Shown: positions 23,649 through 31,693, counted from the first letter of the stretch. The stretch is 64,000 nt of DNA from a virus (IMGVR_UViG_3300027741_000021:124001-188000); one strand, 5' to 3'. Translations and numbers: made by a program. Notes: generated from the letters alone by a model not told the origin.

Positions 23649-25481
23649 TCAATGGCTGTTTAACATCTGTGCCATCAGTGCCCGACGTTTCACACGATGC
23701 TCGCTCACGGTCTTTGGCACAGGGTCTGCTTTCTTGGGTTCTGGCTTTTTGGGAATTGAGCCGGGAGTTCTTGCCAAGCTGGCATCACTCTTGGCACGTT
23801 GTCGATCCCAGGCCGTGCTCAATCGTTGCGCAGCACTTGTACGTGCTTCCGCCACACCTTGCTCTGACACTACCAAGACCTTATCAATATGTCGTTTGGC
23901 AGCCGCCAGCGTGGTAAATTTTTTAGCACTGGAACTGATACCCCATTGACTTGGTCCTTCCTGTGTTATACCATAACCCTTGTATGTTCCTTTTTTACCC
24001 ACAAAAGTATCAGGATTATATTCACCCTCCGCCACACCTTCAGGACTAGCATTTGCTCTAGCTTGTTCTTTGGTAGGATGCCATCCTTCTCTCTGGGCCT
24101 GTGCCACCTGTCTAGGATAGATAGATGCTGTGTACATTTTGGTACCTATCTTCTTGTACCAGTCAGTTGGGTCTAGGTCATGACGCTCATCGTCACCGCG
24201 ATTGAATCTACCACCTGTACCACGGAATGGACGATGACCTTCAGACATGCCTTGCGACTCATTTTGTGCTGCTGGATTGGATATTTTTGCCGCTGCTTTT
24301 GTTCGGGCGATTGTCATCCAGTTGGTTTGCTGTCTACTATCCATTGGTTGACCACGTTCGGCAACCATTTGATCGTAAATTGATTTAGTAAGGGCATTTA
24401 TATCTGGAATTTGTTGTATGCGAGGATCATCTCGACGCATATTTAAAAGATCAGATGTTGTATCTTCGGCCATTCCTTGCTCAGGTTGAACAATCCAATG
24501 ATAAAAATATTTATAATTGTCAGGGGTTACACGTACACCAGTGTTTGTGTAATCTGTCTCAAGAGCAAAAATATGTGGGGCGACTTTTCTCAAACGATCA
24601 CCAGTATCAAAGATATCATAAAACTTGTTTTTAATAAGTTTGGTTGCGTCAGCTAGACTATTAACGTTGCCTAGATCTTGTGCAACTCCATCAGGCTCAA
24701 CAAATATAACTTTGTAATTCCTGGCATCTTGGCGAGCTTCCTCTACATCTTGCTGTTTACGCCGTTTGGCATAGTCAGTGTTGGCAGGATTCTTTTTGTT
24801 CTTGGCAGGTGCTCGAGTACCAGCAATACGTTCTTCTTCACTCTTGCGACGTGTGAAATAATCATTGGCAGCAGAGCCTTCCGCCACACCTTCCTTATAC
24901 AATGCTAGTCGCTTCTGCTCGTGGGCAATACTTTGTTGTATAGCAGCCTTGTCGGCATTGGGTTGTTTGAGTTGTGCTTGTAATCTTTCTATAGCGGCTT
25001 TAATAGCAGCCACATCCTTTTGATCACGCTTGCTCAAGCCTTCCGCCACACCTTGCTCGGGATGATGCCCCATTAGCCGCATCATGGTACGAACATGCAC
25101 ACGGTCTTTTTCTTTTTCATCTTCGGGCAAATCATCATATGGCACATGCTGTGCTGCATTCCAATCGCCTTTGGGGTTGCGCTTCATCCACTCGTTGTGA
25201 ACGTGTTCGGCTGCTTTTTCCATGTCACGGCCAAAATGTTTCACAGCATGATGAGCAGCATGTGCTGCTGCTAGATTTTCTTTTTTCCAGTCTGGATGCA
25301 ACTTCTCAAACGGCACATTGATATCACCTTCGGTACCATCACTATTCTTTTTCACACGTGGCTTTGTACCTGTGGGGTCAAAGTTCCTGCGCCATTCTTC
25401 ATGTGCATTGCTAGCAAACTGTGTTATGGGATCCATTTGGGATTCAAAAATGGGCCGGGTAAAAAGGTTATCAATGATCAT
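23649..25481 (-). CDS. 610-aa modular protein with VAE-type repeats and RyR-like domain
   Basis: Starts MIIDNLFTRPIFE|S, resembling a capsid-targeting leader with a PxFE-type prohead-protease site. Residues 18-137 look like a RyR (ryanodine-receptor repeat) domain (NAHEEWRRNF...YDDLPEDEKEKDR). The chain is then divided by short repeats: GVAE at 144-147, 198-201 and 482-485, GMAE at 336-339, GMSE at 411-414 and GVAE at 542-545, usually after Q or E. Between them lie a coiled helix (150-195), a beta-rich module near 256-333, a helical module (340-400), a 70-residue module (GTGGRFNRGDD...) and KYGITQEGPSQWGIS. The repeats fit cleavage by a gp21-type protease (hydrophobic-x-E). Heads a block of similar genes. 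Confidence 0.8.
   Translation of the reverse strand: MIIDNLFTRPIFESQMDPITQFASNAHEEWRRNFDPTGTKPRVKKNSDGTEGDINVPFEKLHPDWKKENLAAAHAAHHAVKHFGRDMEKAAEHVHNEWMKRNPKGDWNAAQHVPYDDLPEDEKEKDRVHVRTMMRLMGHHPEQGVAEGLSKRDQKDVAAIKAAIERLQAQLKQPNADKAAIQQSIAHEQKRLALYKEGVAEGSAANDYFTRRKSEEERIAGTRAPAKNKKNPANTDYAKRRKQQDVEEARQDARNYKVIFVEPDGVAQDLGNVNSLADATKLIKNKFYDIFDTGDRLRKVAPHIFALETDYTNTGVRVTPDNYKYFYHWIVQPEQGMAEDTTSDLLNMRRDDPRIQQIPDINALTKSIYDQMVAERGQPMDSRQQTNWMTIARTKAAAKISNPAAQNESQGMSEGHRPFRGTGGRFNRGDDERHDLDPTDWYKKIGTKMYTASIYPRQVAQAQREGWHPTKEQARANASPEGVAEGEYNPDTFVGKKGTYKGYGITQEGPSQWGISSSAKKFTTLAAAKRHIDKVLVVSEQGVAEARTSAAQRLSTAWDRQRAKSDASLARTPGSIPKKPEPKKADPVPKTVSEHRVKRRALMAQMLNSH
23846..25058 (-). repeat. Dispersed direct repeats encoding the QGVAEG motif
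   Basis: The plus-strand sequence CTTCCGCCACACCTT, or close copies, occurs at 23846-23860, 24026-24040, 24878-24892 and 25040-25054, with a degenerate copy near 24465. Each encodes the same (E/Q)GVAEG junction in frame, so the repeats mark module boundaries and could allow module shuffling by recombination. Confidence 0.75.
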
Positions 25482-25482
25482 A

Positions 25483-26145
25483 TTATGCTTCTTCTAAGTA
25501 ATCTTCACTAGGATCTTGCGGTAGACCACGACGATGCGCTCTAAACATCTCTACTGCCATCTCAGCTTCATCTAAGTTGCCAAACCGACTGGGCAACACA
25601 CGACCTCGGTGGCGAATTTCAAATCCACGGCTTTGATCTCCCCAGCATTCTAAACAGGTACCATCTTCCAAAGTGATAATTTTTACAGGTCCACACTCGC
25701 CCACACTCACAGGATTCATCATGGCAGTACCTGACATCATGGGCTCTTCAGATTCTTCTTGTGTGTCTTCTTCGTAGTCGTCTTGGTCGTCGGGTTTGGC
25801 TGGATTTTTATCTTGAATTTCTTGTTTGGCTTTTTGTTCCAGCTGGTCAAGGTACTGTGTGAGATCTTTTTTGACTCGGCTTAACATGTCCTCGTCAATT
25901 TCAGACATGCGTTCTGCTAGCGCACTACGAACAGGTTGTACTGAGTCACCCACCATTTTTTTACCTAGAGGTTTCTTTTGATTGTTGCTGCCCAAGACCG
26001 GTGATATGTTTTCAGGCTTGAACAACGCAGGCAGTTGCGGTACTGACTTTTGTTGCTTGTTCAGCCCTTTTTTTACCCCAACAGGAGTAATGTCTGATTC
26101 AATCATTCTCAGTCGATTTAAAATGTTTGCTATGTCGTTGTTCAT
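25483..26145 (-). CDS. Acidic hypothetical protein of the packaged-protein block
   Basis: 220 aa started at the ATG at 26145, which forms an ATGA with the Dps stop; a longer frame to 26181 would overlap Dps more. The N-terminus is helical (MNNDIANILNRLRMIES). Residues about 80-140 form a charged helix followed by an acidic run (DDQDDYEEDTQEESEEP). The C-terminal 80 residues are an ordered beta domain with ITLEDGTCLECWGDQSRGFEIRHRGR. Acidic linkers are common in prohead core proteins, so a scaffold or packaged role is possible; no family is recognised. Confidence 0.7.
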   Translation of the reverse strand: MNNDIANILNRLRMIESDITPVGVKKGLNKQQKSVPQLPALFKPENISPVLGSNNQKKPLGKKMVGDSVQPVRSALAERMSEIDEDMLSRVKKDLTQYLDQLEQKAKQEIQDKNPAKPDDQDDYEEDTQEESEEPMMSGTAMMNPVSVGECGPVKIITLEDGTCLECWGDQSRGFEIRHRGRVLPSRFGNLDEAEMAVEMFRAHRRGLPQDPSEDYLEEA

Positions 26146-26582
26146 GCTCGTTGAACTTTCAAATAACTGGTCAGCTGCCAACGATACTTGCCATGAGCAC
26201 TGAGTCGTTCTGCAATAAAATTAGCAATGCCTTGCTCATTTTCTTCGTTGGCCGAAGCAAAGCAAGCATTTAATACATCAAGCATTTGATCGTTGTTGGC
26301 GTGTAATTCTTCCAACATAAGTCTAGCACGAGGAACCTTAATCTGGCCAGAAATCTTTGTGAGTTCACTGTAACGCTCTAGACTGGCAGGAGCGTATTCT
26401 CCCAAGTAGCGAATGTATTCAGCTGTGGGATCTAGTGCAGAATAAGCATCTTCATAGATGGCTTGAAAGAAAGCATGCAGTTCTCCAAAGTCAGGACCTT
26501 CCACATTCCAATGAAAGCCATGTGCTTTTAAGTAGTAGGCAAAATTAGTTGCCAGGAGTGTTTTTAAATTGTCCGCGAGCAT
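26142..26582 (-). CDS. dps: Dps/ferritin-like protein
   Basis: 146 aa started at ATG 26582, which has AAAGGAAC at proper spacing; an ATG at 26642 lacks one. YYLKAHGFHWNVEGPDFGELHAFFQAIYEDAYSALDPTAEYIRYLGEYAP carries the Dps ferroxidase signature, with H and D/E ligands in the HWNVEG...H...D...E pattern. ASLERYSEL and the rest form the four-helix bundle. Dps proteins oxidise iron and protect or compact DNA. In a phage it may guard the genome from oxidative damage or condense DNA. It lies inside the block of putative capsid-packaged proteins but has no capsid-targeting leader itself. Confidence 0.9.
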   Translation of the reverse strand: MLADNLKTLLATNFAYYLKAHGFHWNVEGPDFGELHAFFQAIYEDAYSALDPTAEYIRYLGEYAPASLERYSELTKISGQIKVPRARLMLEELHANNDQMLDVLNACFASANEENEQGIANFIAERLSAHGKYRWQLTSYLKVQRA

Positions 26583-26757
26583 GCTTGTTCCTTTTGTATT
26601 CCTTGGGCGTGTTAGGCGTCGGGTCCGTTGTGTATTTACCACTAAGCATAGAACCGCCCGATCTTGTTTGCATGCCCAAGGGTTGAACCATCACAGCCAC
26701 AGATCCAGTGCCTGAGCTGCCACTGCTTGCATCTTCCATTATTTCATGTACTTTCAT
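26545..26757 (-). CDS. Small protein with capsid-targeting-like leader
   Basis: 70 aa starting MKVHEIMEDASSGSSG (an ATG two codons further up, at 26763, is an alternative). The leader MKVHEIME|D fits M[KR]xxE[FI][ILM]xE followed by a cleavage point. The rest is low complexity, Gly/Ser/Thr-rich then basic (KRNKHARGQFKNTPGN), suited to DNA contact inside the head. The 3' end overlaps the Dps gene by 38 bases. No fold is recognised. Confidence 0.65.
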   Translation of the reverse strand: MKVHEIMEDASSGSSGTGSVAVMVQPLGMQTRSGGSMLSGKYTTDPTPNTPKEYKRNKHARGQFKNTPGN

Positions 26758-27046
26758 GTTCAATCCTTAACAATGTGTTGTTCACTATACTTGCGCCTGG
26801 CGGACCTTCTTTGATACGTGTGTTGCTCACTTGAATATGCCCTTGTGCCGGTGACACCAATTCTCGGCGCAATTCATATTCGCCAGGCGGTGCATAAATT
26901 TGTATCAGTTCTTCTAGATACTGCTCTCTCCAGATCCATGTGCGTTCAGAAAACAACTCTCCGCCTACGTACAATCTATAATTAGGCGGCGGCCCTGACC
27001 AGTCAACTGAAACATCAGCGTTGATCAACACAAACTGTGCAGTCAT
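26744..27046 (-). CDS. Hypothetical beta-rich protein
   Basis: 100 aa, MTAQFVLINADVSVDWSGPPPNYRLYVGGELFSERTW, strand-rich with a short helix (REQYLEELIQIY). It lacks the leader seen in neighbours. The start overlaps the upstream stop as ATGA (27043-27046), and the 3' end overlaps the next gene by 14 bases. It could be a virion decoration protein; the family is not known to me. Confidence 0.7.
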   Translation of the reverse strand: MTAQFVLINADVSVDWSGPPPNYRLYVGGELFSERTWIWREQYLEELIQIYAPPGEYELRRELVSPAQGHIQVSNTRIKEGPPGASIVNNTLLRIEHEST

Positions 27047-27267
27047 CTTTGTTCTGTTGAGCGTGTGCCTAATACTGTGGCATTATTTCTGTCTGCCCAT
27101 GCATACGCAGCTTCGCCACTTGGGAAAATTTTACGCCATACTATACGTTGATCGCGATTGTTGTATCTATAACCATATGCTTCAACTGGTCCAGATCCTT
27201 CCACGTCCTTTTCGCCCAGGAATCCCATGCCTTCGCGTGGATGGTCAAAGAATTCGTATAGTCTCAT
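27043..27267 (-). CDS. Small protein with MRLYEF leader
   Basis: 74 aa. MRLYEFFDHPREGMGFLGEKD begins like the capsid-targeting leaders of the block (MRxxEF), with HPRE as a possible processing end, although the L/I-x-E form is not met. The body is short and beta-like (AYGYRYNNRDQRIVWRKIFPSGEAAYAWADRNNATVLG), similar to a small DUF-type domain with an alanine-rich helix. Coupled by ATGA to the next gene. Confidence 0.65.
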   Translation of the reverse strand: MRLYEFFDHPREGMGFLGEKDVEGSGPVEAYGYRYNNRDQRIVWRKIFPSGEAAYAWADRNNATVLGTRSTEQR

Positions 27268-27269
27268 GA

Positions 27270-27596
27270 TTATGCTGTCCAGGGCAGTGGAAGTATTACC
27301 ACCGGAGGATTGATTTGTAGATCAATTAGAGCTTGCACTTGCAGTTCCACAGCAGCTCTATCAACACCATTGGTCCAGATCCAGTCAAGCACTTGTTCTT
27401 GTGTTAGATCAGCGTAAGGTGTAAAAGAAGTAGAAGGTAAAGGAACATTGCAAGCACTGAGTGCAGCTACCTGAGTGCTGTAAGTATCCTGTACACCACT
27501 GCACACCCAATACACTGCAAACACTACATCCGTATAATTTTCTGCTTCGGGATAGCAGGTCATTTCAGTTACTGTCCAAGTTATTGTTGCGGCCAT
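27270..27596 (-). CDS. Phage structural-type protein (DUF7936-like)
   Basis: 108 aa started at ATG 27596 (MAATITWTVTEMTCYPEAENYTDVVF). A longer frame to 27791 runs over the LysM/lysozyme gene and is rejected. The pattern (strand start TWTV, YTDVVFAVYWVC, a loop, and FTPYADLTQEQVLDWIW...VQALIDLQINPP) matches, from memory, the small phage family DUF7936 of unknown function often found near tail or base-plate genes. Two cysteines may form a disulfide or metal pair. Confidence 0.7.
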   Translation of the reverse strand: MAATITWTVTEMTCYPEAENYTDVVFAVYWVCSGVQDTYSTQVAALSACNVPLPSTSFTPYADLTQEQVLDWIWTNGVDRAAVELQVQALIDLQINPPVVILPLPWTA

Positions 27597-27619
27597 GATA
27601 ATTCTCTTTCTATAATTTG

Positions 27620-28270
27620 TTATGCCATTTGTGTGGCAGGTGCCAACGCTGCGGCCATGGCCATGCGTTTTTGTCTTGCTTGCCCATTGCTGCGCTCGTA
27701 GTAATGATCCACAATGGCAGCAGCATCCTTGGCTGTTTTTGCACCTTTCAATGCTTGCCCTGCTTGTGATTCTGTGTTGTTCAATTCCCATTGCACAAAT
27801 TCTAATTGGTCTTGCAAGCTGGAACCTTGCAATGGTTTACGCATTTCTTTAGCAAAATCTTGTTGTCGTGATCCGCGCCATTGTGCAATTCCATATGCTT
27901 GCTCTTTGGGATTTAGTGCAGCAGGGTTGAGATTTTGTCCTGATTCAGTTTGTAAGTTAGCTACCAGGCCAGCAGCTTGTTCGGGTGACCATCCTTGCTG
28001 AACAAAGTAGTCCAGGGCAATTTTTGCATTGCCTGATGAACCGCCTTGGCCTGCAGATCCAGTTGATGATCTAGCCATATTGGATCCAGGCAATCTTATC
28101 TGAGATCCAGGCTGGATATCACTGGCATTGGAAAACTGTGGGTTCTGCCACATGATGCCATCTATTGTGGTATCGTTGGCCCGAGCTATGCTCTGCAAGG
28201 AATCCCCGGATCTCACGGTATAGATATTGCTCGAGCCGGTGGCTTCGGACAAGAACTCAAATGACTTCAT
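27620..28270 (-). CDS. LysM plus tail-lysozyme-like peptidoglycan hydrolase with capsid leader
   Basis: 216 aa. The leader MKSFEFLSE|A matches T4 internal-protein targeting sequences. Residues 17-60 (YTVRSGDSLQSIARANDTT...PGSQIRLP) are a LysM peptidoglycan-binding domain. From about 80, YFVQQGWSPEQAAGLVANLQTESGQNLNPAALNPKEQAYGIAQW is the signature of the phage tail lysozyme family (PF18013-like), with the catalytic Glu in QTESG. The combination suggests a cell-wall hydrolase carried in the virion head and released during infection (inference). Placement inside the block of leader-bearing genes supports this. Confidence 0.85.
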   Translation of the reverse strand: MKSFEFLSEATGSSNIYTVRSGDSLQSIARANDTTIDGIMWQNPQFSNASDIQPGSQIRLPGSNMARSSTGSAGQGGSSGNAKIALDYFVQQGWSPEQAAGLVANLQTESGQNLNPAALNPKEQAYGIAQWRGSRQQDFAKEMRKPLQGSSLQDQLEFVQWELNNTESQAGQALKGAKTAKDAAAIVDHYYERSNGQARQKRMAMAAALAPATQMA

Positions 28271-28271
28271 G

Positions 28272-29099
28272 TTAGCCTTTTAACATGTTTGATAAACGAC
28301 GCATGCGATCCACGCTTTCTTCAAAGTCTCTGCGATCTGCATTTGTTGCACCGCCTGTTACAGGTGCTGCTGGTGCTTTAGGCGCTGCCGGTGCCGCTGG
28401 TGCTTTAGGCGCTGCTGGGGATGTTCCTCCTGCAGGTATTCCTAATCTTGCTCTACCTTGATCAATCAAAGATGGGCCTGTAGCTAATCGTTGGCTAACT
28501 GATTGTTTTGTTGGATCTACAGCAGGAGTAGCTGCTTGTTGTACTGCACCTGGTGCAGGTCGCGACAATCTAGCAGTTTCTGCTGATGACTGATTGGGTG
28601 CTGCTGCTGCTTTTTGTGCTGCTTGAGTAGCTGGCCCCATGATACCGTCGGCTTTGATCTTGTAACCTTTGGCAATAAGATCTTGCTGTATTTTCAACAC
28701 TGCTGGATCAGACCGGCGCCCGGATGTTTGTTGCCCGGGACGGGCAGGTAATTTCACTGGTGCTGCTGCTTGTGCTGTTTGTGCAGGATCTTGGCTCATT
28801 GGATTTGCAGCAGGTATATTTGGTGCTGCTGGTGCTGCTGGTGCTGCTGGGGGCACAAAAGGATTGGCGTATACATCATCACTGTCATCCATTGAATTCA
28901 CTGGCGCCGGTACACCCTGACCAGCTTGTTGTGCCGGATCTCGTGCCATGTTGCTAGCAGCGCCAGTTTGTGGTGCCCCAGCAAAGAAATTTTTAATTCC
29001 TTGAAGATTCTTTTGACCTTGAGCTTGTTGTGCAGCATATTCAGCATCGGTCATTGGCTCTCCTGGACCTGCTTCTCTAATAAATTCTGTTGATCTCAT
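28272..29099 (-). CDS. Ala/Pro-rich protein with PG-binding domain and capsid leader
   Basis: 275 aa. The leader MRSTEFIRE|A fits the T4-like capsid-targeting pattern. Most of the chain is low complexity, rich in Ala/Pro/Gln (for example APAAPAAPNIPAANP). One ordered island near 130-160, PAVLKIQQDLIAKGYKIKADGIMGPATQAAQ, is a PG_binding_1 (peptidoglycan-binding) motif with the typical DGxxGPxT turn. The C-terminus ends in a short helix. It starts 30 bases after the late box at 29130-29137, with AAGGAAC before the ATG. Likely a packaged or tail-associated cell-wall-binding protein. Confidence 0.8.
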   Translation of the reverse strand: MRSTEFIREAGPGEPMTDAEYAAQQAQGQKNLQGIKNFFAGAPQTGAASNMARDPAQQAGQGVPAPVNSMDDSDDVYANPFVPPAAPAAPAAPNIPAANPMSQDPAQTAQAAAPVKLPARPGQQTSGRRSDPAVLKIQQDLIAKGYKIKADGIMGPATQAAQKAAAAPNQSSAETARLSRPAPGAVQQAATPAVDPTKQSVSQRLATGPSLIDQGRARLGIPAGGTSPAAPKAPAAPAAPKAPAAPVTGGATNADRRDFEESVDRMRRLSNMLKG

Positions 29100-29129
29100 G
29101 TGATGTTCCTTTATGAATGATCTATGCTT

Positions 29130-29137
29130 TATTTATT
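29130..29137 (-). promoter_or_regulatory. Candidate late promoter box AATAAATA
   Basis: Minus-strand AATAAATA directly after the TAG stop of the 67-aa gene, about 30 bases upstream of the next ATG at 29099. Position suits a late promoter driving the 28272-29099 gene. Confidence 0.4.
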
Positions 29138-29341
29138 CTATTTGCCTTGTGCTGCTAATCTAGCACCATTGTTAAAACTGTTGCTGTGACTCATTGCATT
29201 CCTGTTGCCACGTGCTTTGCTCCAGGCATATCCAGCTCTGTGGCCAGAACAATCTTTGGTGCAAGGAGATCCCAAGAAGCTCAGTTCGTCCAGTTCCTGG
29301 TGTTCGGGCTTTTTCTTGCGGGTGAATTCTCTTGCTCTCAT
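29138..29341 (-). CDS. Small protein with MRAREF leader and CSGHRAGY motif
   Basis: 67 aa, MRAREFTRKKKPEHQELDELSFLGSPCTKDCSGHRAGYAWSKARG. The leader resembles the block consensus, and the LDE|L at 19-21 may be the processing site. The core CxxxCSGHRAGYxWSK is a short conserved motif I have seen in related phages, with two cysteines and a histidine that could bind metal. It is basic and may bind DNA in the head. The start forms an ATGA with the upstream stop (29338-29341). Confidence 0.7.
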   Translation of the reverse strand: MRAREFTRKKKPEHQELDELSFLGSPCTKDCSGHRAGYAWSKARGNRNAMSHSNSFNNGARLAAQGK

Positions 29342-29817
29342 TTGGCATCTCCAAAGATAGGTCCACTCACATACTGCCCATTTTGACTCAATATGCCATT
29401 GCGCAAATTCTCAATGATACCATCTGTAATATCTCTGCGTCGAAAGTGTGGCAAAAAGACATGTGTTTCTACCGGTTGATCACCTTGCTCGTCCAAGATA
29501 GCATACATTCTGTGACGGCCGTCATGATCACGAACCCGGGCTTCTAGACTAAAGTCATCTGACTCCCAAGCTTCGGGCACCACAACAGTCAAGAATGGAG
29601 CACCAAAGCCTGGATCATTGATGTGTTTTCTCAAGTGCTGTATAGTCTCTTGCTCGTCGGGTGAGTTCTTGTCCAAGGGTAAACTCAGCTTCAAAAACAT
29701 ACTGGGCCGCATGACCACTTGCAGGCCAAAGTAATTCACATCTGCATTGTGTGGCACTGCACCCAGACCTTGCCGGTTGTTTATCTTTAGTTCTGTAATA
29801 AATTCAGTTGCTCTCAT
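29338..29817 (-). CDS. Protein with capsid leader and ParB-like (DGRHR) fold hint
   Basis: 159 aa started at ATG 29817, because the leader MRATEFITE|L begins there with an ATGA overlap to the upstream stop; ATG 29829 is an alternative. The body has VRDHDGRHRMYAILDEQGDQPVETHVF, a motif like the ParB/Srx nucleotide-binding DGxHR loop followed by two strands. That hints at a ParB-like CTPase/nuclease or kinase-like fold. The function is otherwise unknown; a role as a packaged early effector is possible (inference). Confidence 0.7.
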   Translation of the reverse strand: MRATEFITELKINNRQGLGAVPHNADVNYFGLQVVMRPSMFLKLSLPLDKNSPDEQETIQHLRKHINDPGFGAPFLTVVVPEAWESDDFSLEARVRDHDGRHRMYAILDEQGDQPVETHVFLPHFRRRDITDGIIENLRNGILSQNGQYVSGPIFGDAK

Positions 29818-30611
29818 GCGCCGCTCCAAGTTGCGTATAGTCCAGAATTAAATCTACCACTGCCGTATATTTTGCTCATATAAGTTTTAACATAGGCTTC
29901 TAATTCTTGTCCAGTTGTTGTGGGCTGTACATCAAATGTAAAAAATCGTTCTCCATCTTTAGATGAGCCAAGATATTCTCCACCCAGTTGGCCCATGACT
30001 GTGTCAATATTACGAGAAGTTAGATCATAATGTTCTAAACCAACATACCCTTTCATTTCAACACCGGGTATACTGGCAAGGCTGACCCAATTTTTACGGC
30101 CACCGGGTGTTTGGGAAAGACCGGCAACCAGTGGCAATTTCATGATAGTTAATACAATACCATACAATGCTGTGGCAATTCCCTGCCCTCTATAATCTTC
30201 ATCAACAGTGATAGTATCAACTCTTACTGCATCAGGTAACGGAAAATTGTGATATCCGGTTTTTGCCGGTGTGGTTAAAAGTTTACCAATCAATTGTCCA
30301 GGAGTTTGTAATGCTCGTTTATTAGCATGATTCCAATATTGAACTCTTTCGTTATATGACCCGTCTGATTCTCGAGGTTTTCTAACTGGCGGCGTTTGTG
30401 TAGCATTGATATAATCCGGTCCTTTTGGATCCCATATTTGTATATCGGTACCATACTGTCCAGGTCCTATAGTGTATAAGAATCCACTGCCCCCGGGCAA
30501 TTTTTTTGTAACATCAGATTTAAACTGTGTGGGAACATATAGTGATTTTTTTCCACCTTGATATTCTCCAGCTGGAATTTTTTCAATAGTTTCAAACTCC
30601 GTTGCTCTCAT
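29814..30611 (-). CDS. GNAT-family acetyltransferase with capsid leader
   Basis: 265 aa started at ATG 30611 (TGATG with the upstream stop; ATG 30623 is an alternative). The leader MRATEFETIEK is close to the block consensus, with cleavage less clear. The N-terminal 120 residues are an unassigned ligand-like domain (SLYVPTQFKSDVTKKLPGG). Near 140-165 VRVDTITVDEDYRGQGIATALYGIVL carries the GNAT acetyl-CoA motif A (R-G-Q-G-I-A), and WVSL the following strand. Probably acetylates a host target after delivery; target unknown. Confidence 0.75.
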   Translation of the reverse strand: MRATEFETIEKIPAGEYQGGKKSLYVPTQFKSDVTKKLPGGSGFLYTIGPGQYGTDIQIWDPKGPDYINATQTPPVRKPRESDGSYNERVQYWNHANKRALQTPGQLIGKLLTTPAKTGYHNFPLPDAVRVDTITVDEDYRGQGIATALYGIVLTIMKLPLVAGLSQTPGGRKNWVSLASIPGVEMKGYVGLEHYDLTSRNIDTVMGQLGGEYLGSSKDGERFFTFDVQPTTTGQELEAYVKTYMSKIYGSGRFNSGLYATWSGA

Positions 30612-31693
30612 CAGCAGTTCCACTTTCTCAGTGCCAAGGCCTTGCGGGTGGGTTTGCCATTGGGCTTCTTCATTGGACCTTTGACTCCGCCCATTCTAGC
30701 ACAAAAACTCTTGCGGCGTTTGGCTGCTTTTGAGCCGGGCTTGAGTTTTGAGGGCTTGGTGGTCACTGCCATCTGCAAGTGACTGCCTGGATGCTCTCTG
30801 CGGTAACTGGCCACACCTTTGGCATTAAGACCGCCTTTTTTGCTCTTGCCTGCACTTCTACGCCAGGCTGCTGTTTCATACAGTTCATGATCATCCACAG
30901 CTTCAAAATCTTCCCAGATTTCATCAGCATCCACACCATGTGCTTCGGCCAGTTCCATAACCATTTCTTCAATGATATCAAACTGTTGATCAGCGTTGAG
31001 ATCTTCTGTGATAGTCCCTGCGGCTTCTTCTCGGGCTTTCTTGAATCCTTTGCCTGGGACCCAACCTGCGATGGGTTTACACTTGCATGAATCACCGGGG
31101 CACTTGCAGTTGATCATGCCGCATTGCATGCAGCGTTTTCCTTCGCTTTCTGCCACACTTTCATTCTTGGCAGTCTTGGCTGCATCTCTCCATGCTTGTG
31201 CAGTAGGTGCTTTGGGACTGCTGGCATCTCTACTGGTACCTGCAGCCTTGCGCTTGTTCACATTGTAGTACAGGCCATGTTTGGCAGCTTCGTCCATTGC
31301 TTTTTTCTTTTTCTTGGCTATGGCAATAGCGGCTTGTTGTGCTGCATTAGCAGCTTCGTCTACACTTTCATTTGGCACACAGTTACGTACTTGTCCGCCA
31401 TTTTTGCCTGTCTTGGTACCTTCAGCATGTTTGCCAGGCCAGCACTTGGTAACACCATTTGCGTCCTTGGCACCTTTGGCAATCTCAATGAGATTGCCGT
31501 GTGTTTGACACATGCCACAGTCTTCGCAGACCATTTCCATCTCAACTGACTCATTGTGTTTCTTCTTGCCAGCGCAATGTGCTCGTTGGCTGAAACCTTT
31601 AGGATGTGAGCAGTTGATACTGCTCTTGTATTTTTGGCTCCACTTTTCCTCCAAGCGGCGGGTGGTTTCTGTAATAAATTCACTTGATTTCAT
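30611..31693 (-). CDS. Zinc-binding protein with capsid leader (DUF6321-like end)
   Basis: 360 aa started at ATG 31693, where the leader MKSSEFITE|T begins and overlaps the upstream stop as ATGA. Cysteine clusters follow: CSHPKGFSQRAHCAGKKK, VCEDCGMCQTHG, and CMQCGMINCKCPGDSCKCKP, each likely a zinc site. NESV-x-E sequences recur at several junctions (possible processing points). The C-terminus KLKPGSKAAKRRKSFCARMGG...GKPTRKALALRKWNC is a strongly basic conserved domain, from memory like DUF6321. A central acidic helix (EEMVMELAEAHGVDADEIWEDFEAVDD) is also present. Likely packaged and possibly DNA- or RNA-binding. Confidence 0.8.
   Translation of the reverse strand: MKSSEFITETTRRLEEKWSQKYKSSINCSHPKGFSQRAHCAGKKKHNESVEMEMVCEDCGMCQTHGNLIEIAKGAKDANGVTKCWPGKHAEGTKTGKNGGQVRNCVPNESVDEAANAAQQAAIAIAKKKKKAMDEAAKHGLYYNVNKRKAAGTSRDASSPKAPTAQAWRDAAKTAKNESVAESEGKRCMQCGMINCKCPGDSCKCKPIAGWVPGKGFKKAREEAAGTITEDLNADQQFDIIEEMVMELAEAHGVDADEIWEDFEAVDDHELYETAAWRRSAGKSKKGGLNAKGVASYRREHPGSHLQMAVTTKPSKLKPGSKAAKRRKSFCARMGGVKGPMKKPNGKPTRKALALRKWNC

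Noticed and set aside
23846-25058. Regular short DNA repeats that could be taken for a CRISPR or transposon end
   Set aside because: They lie in frame inside a coding gene and encode the QGVAEG junctions, with unequal spacing and no spacer uniformity.
27270-27791. Longer reading of the DUF7936-like gene (start at 27791)
   Set aside because: Overlaps the LysM/lysozyme gene by 172 bases, and the extra residues are low complexity; ATG 27596 gives a family-like start.
28272-29099. A GCTGGTGCTGCT-type repeat tract seen at DNA level
   Set aside because: It simply codes for Ala/Pro low-complexity sequence of the 275-aa protein and shows no separate element.
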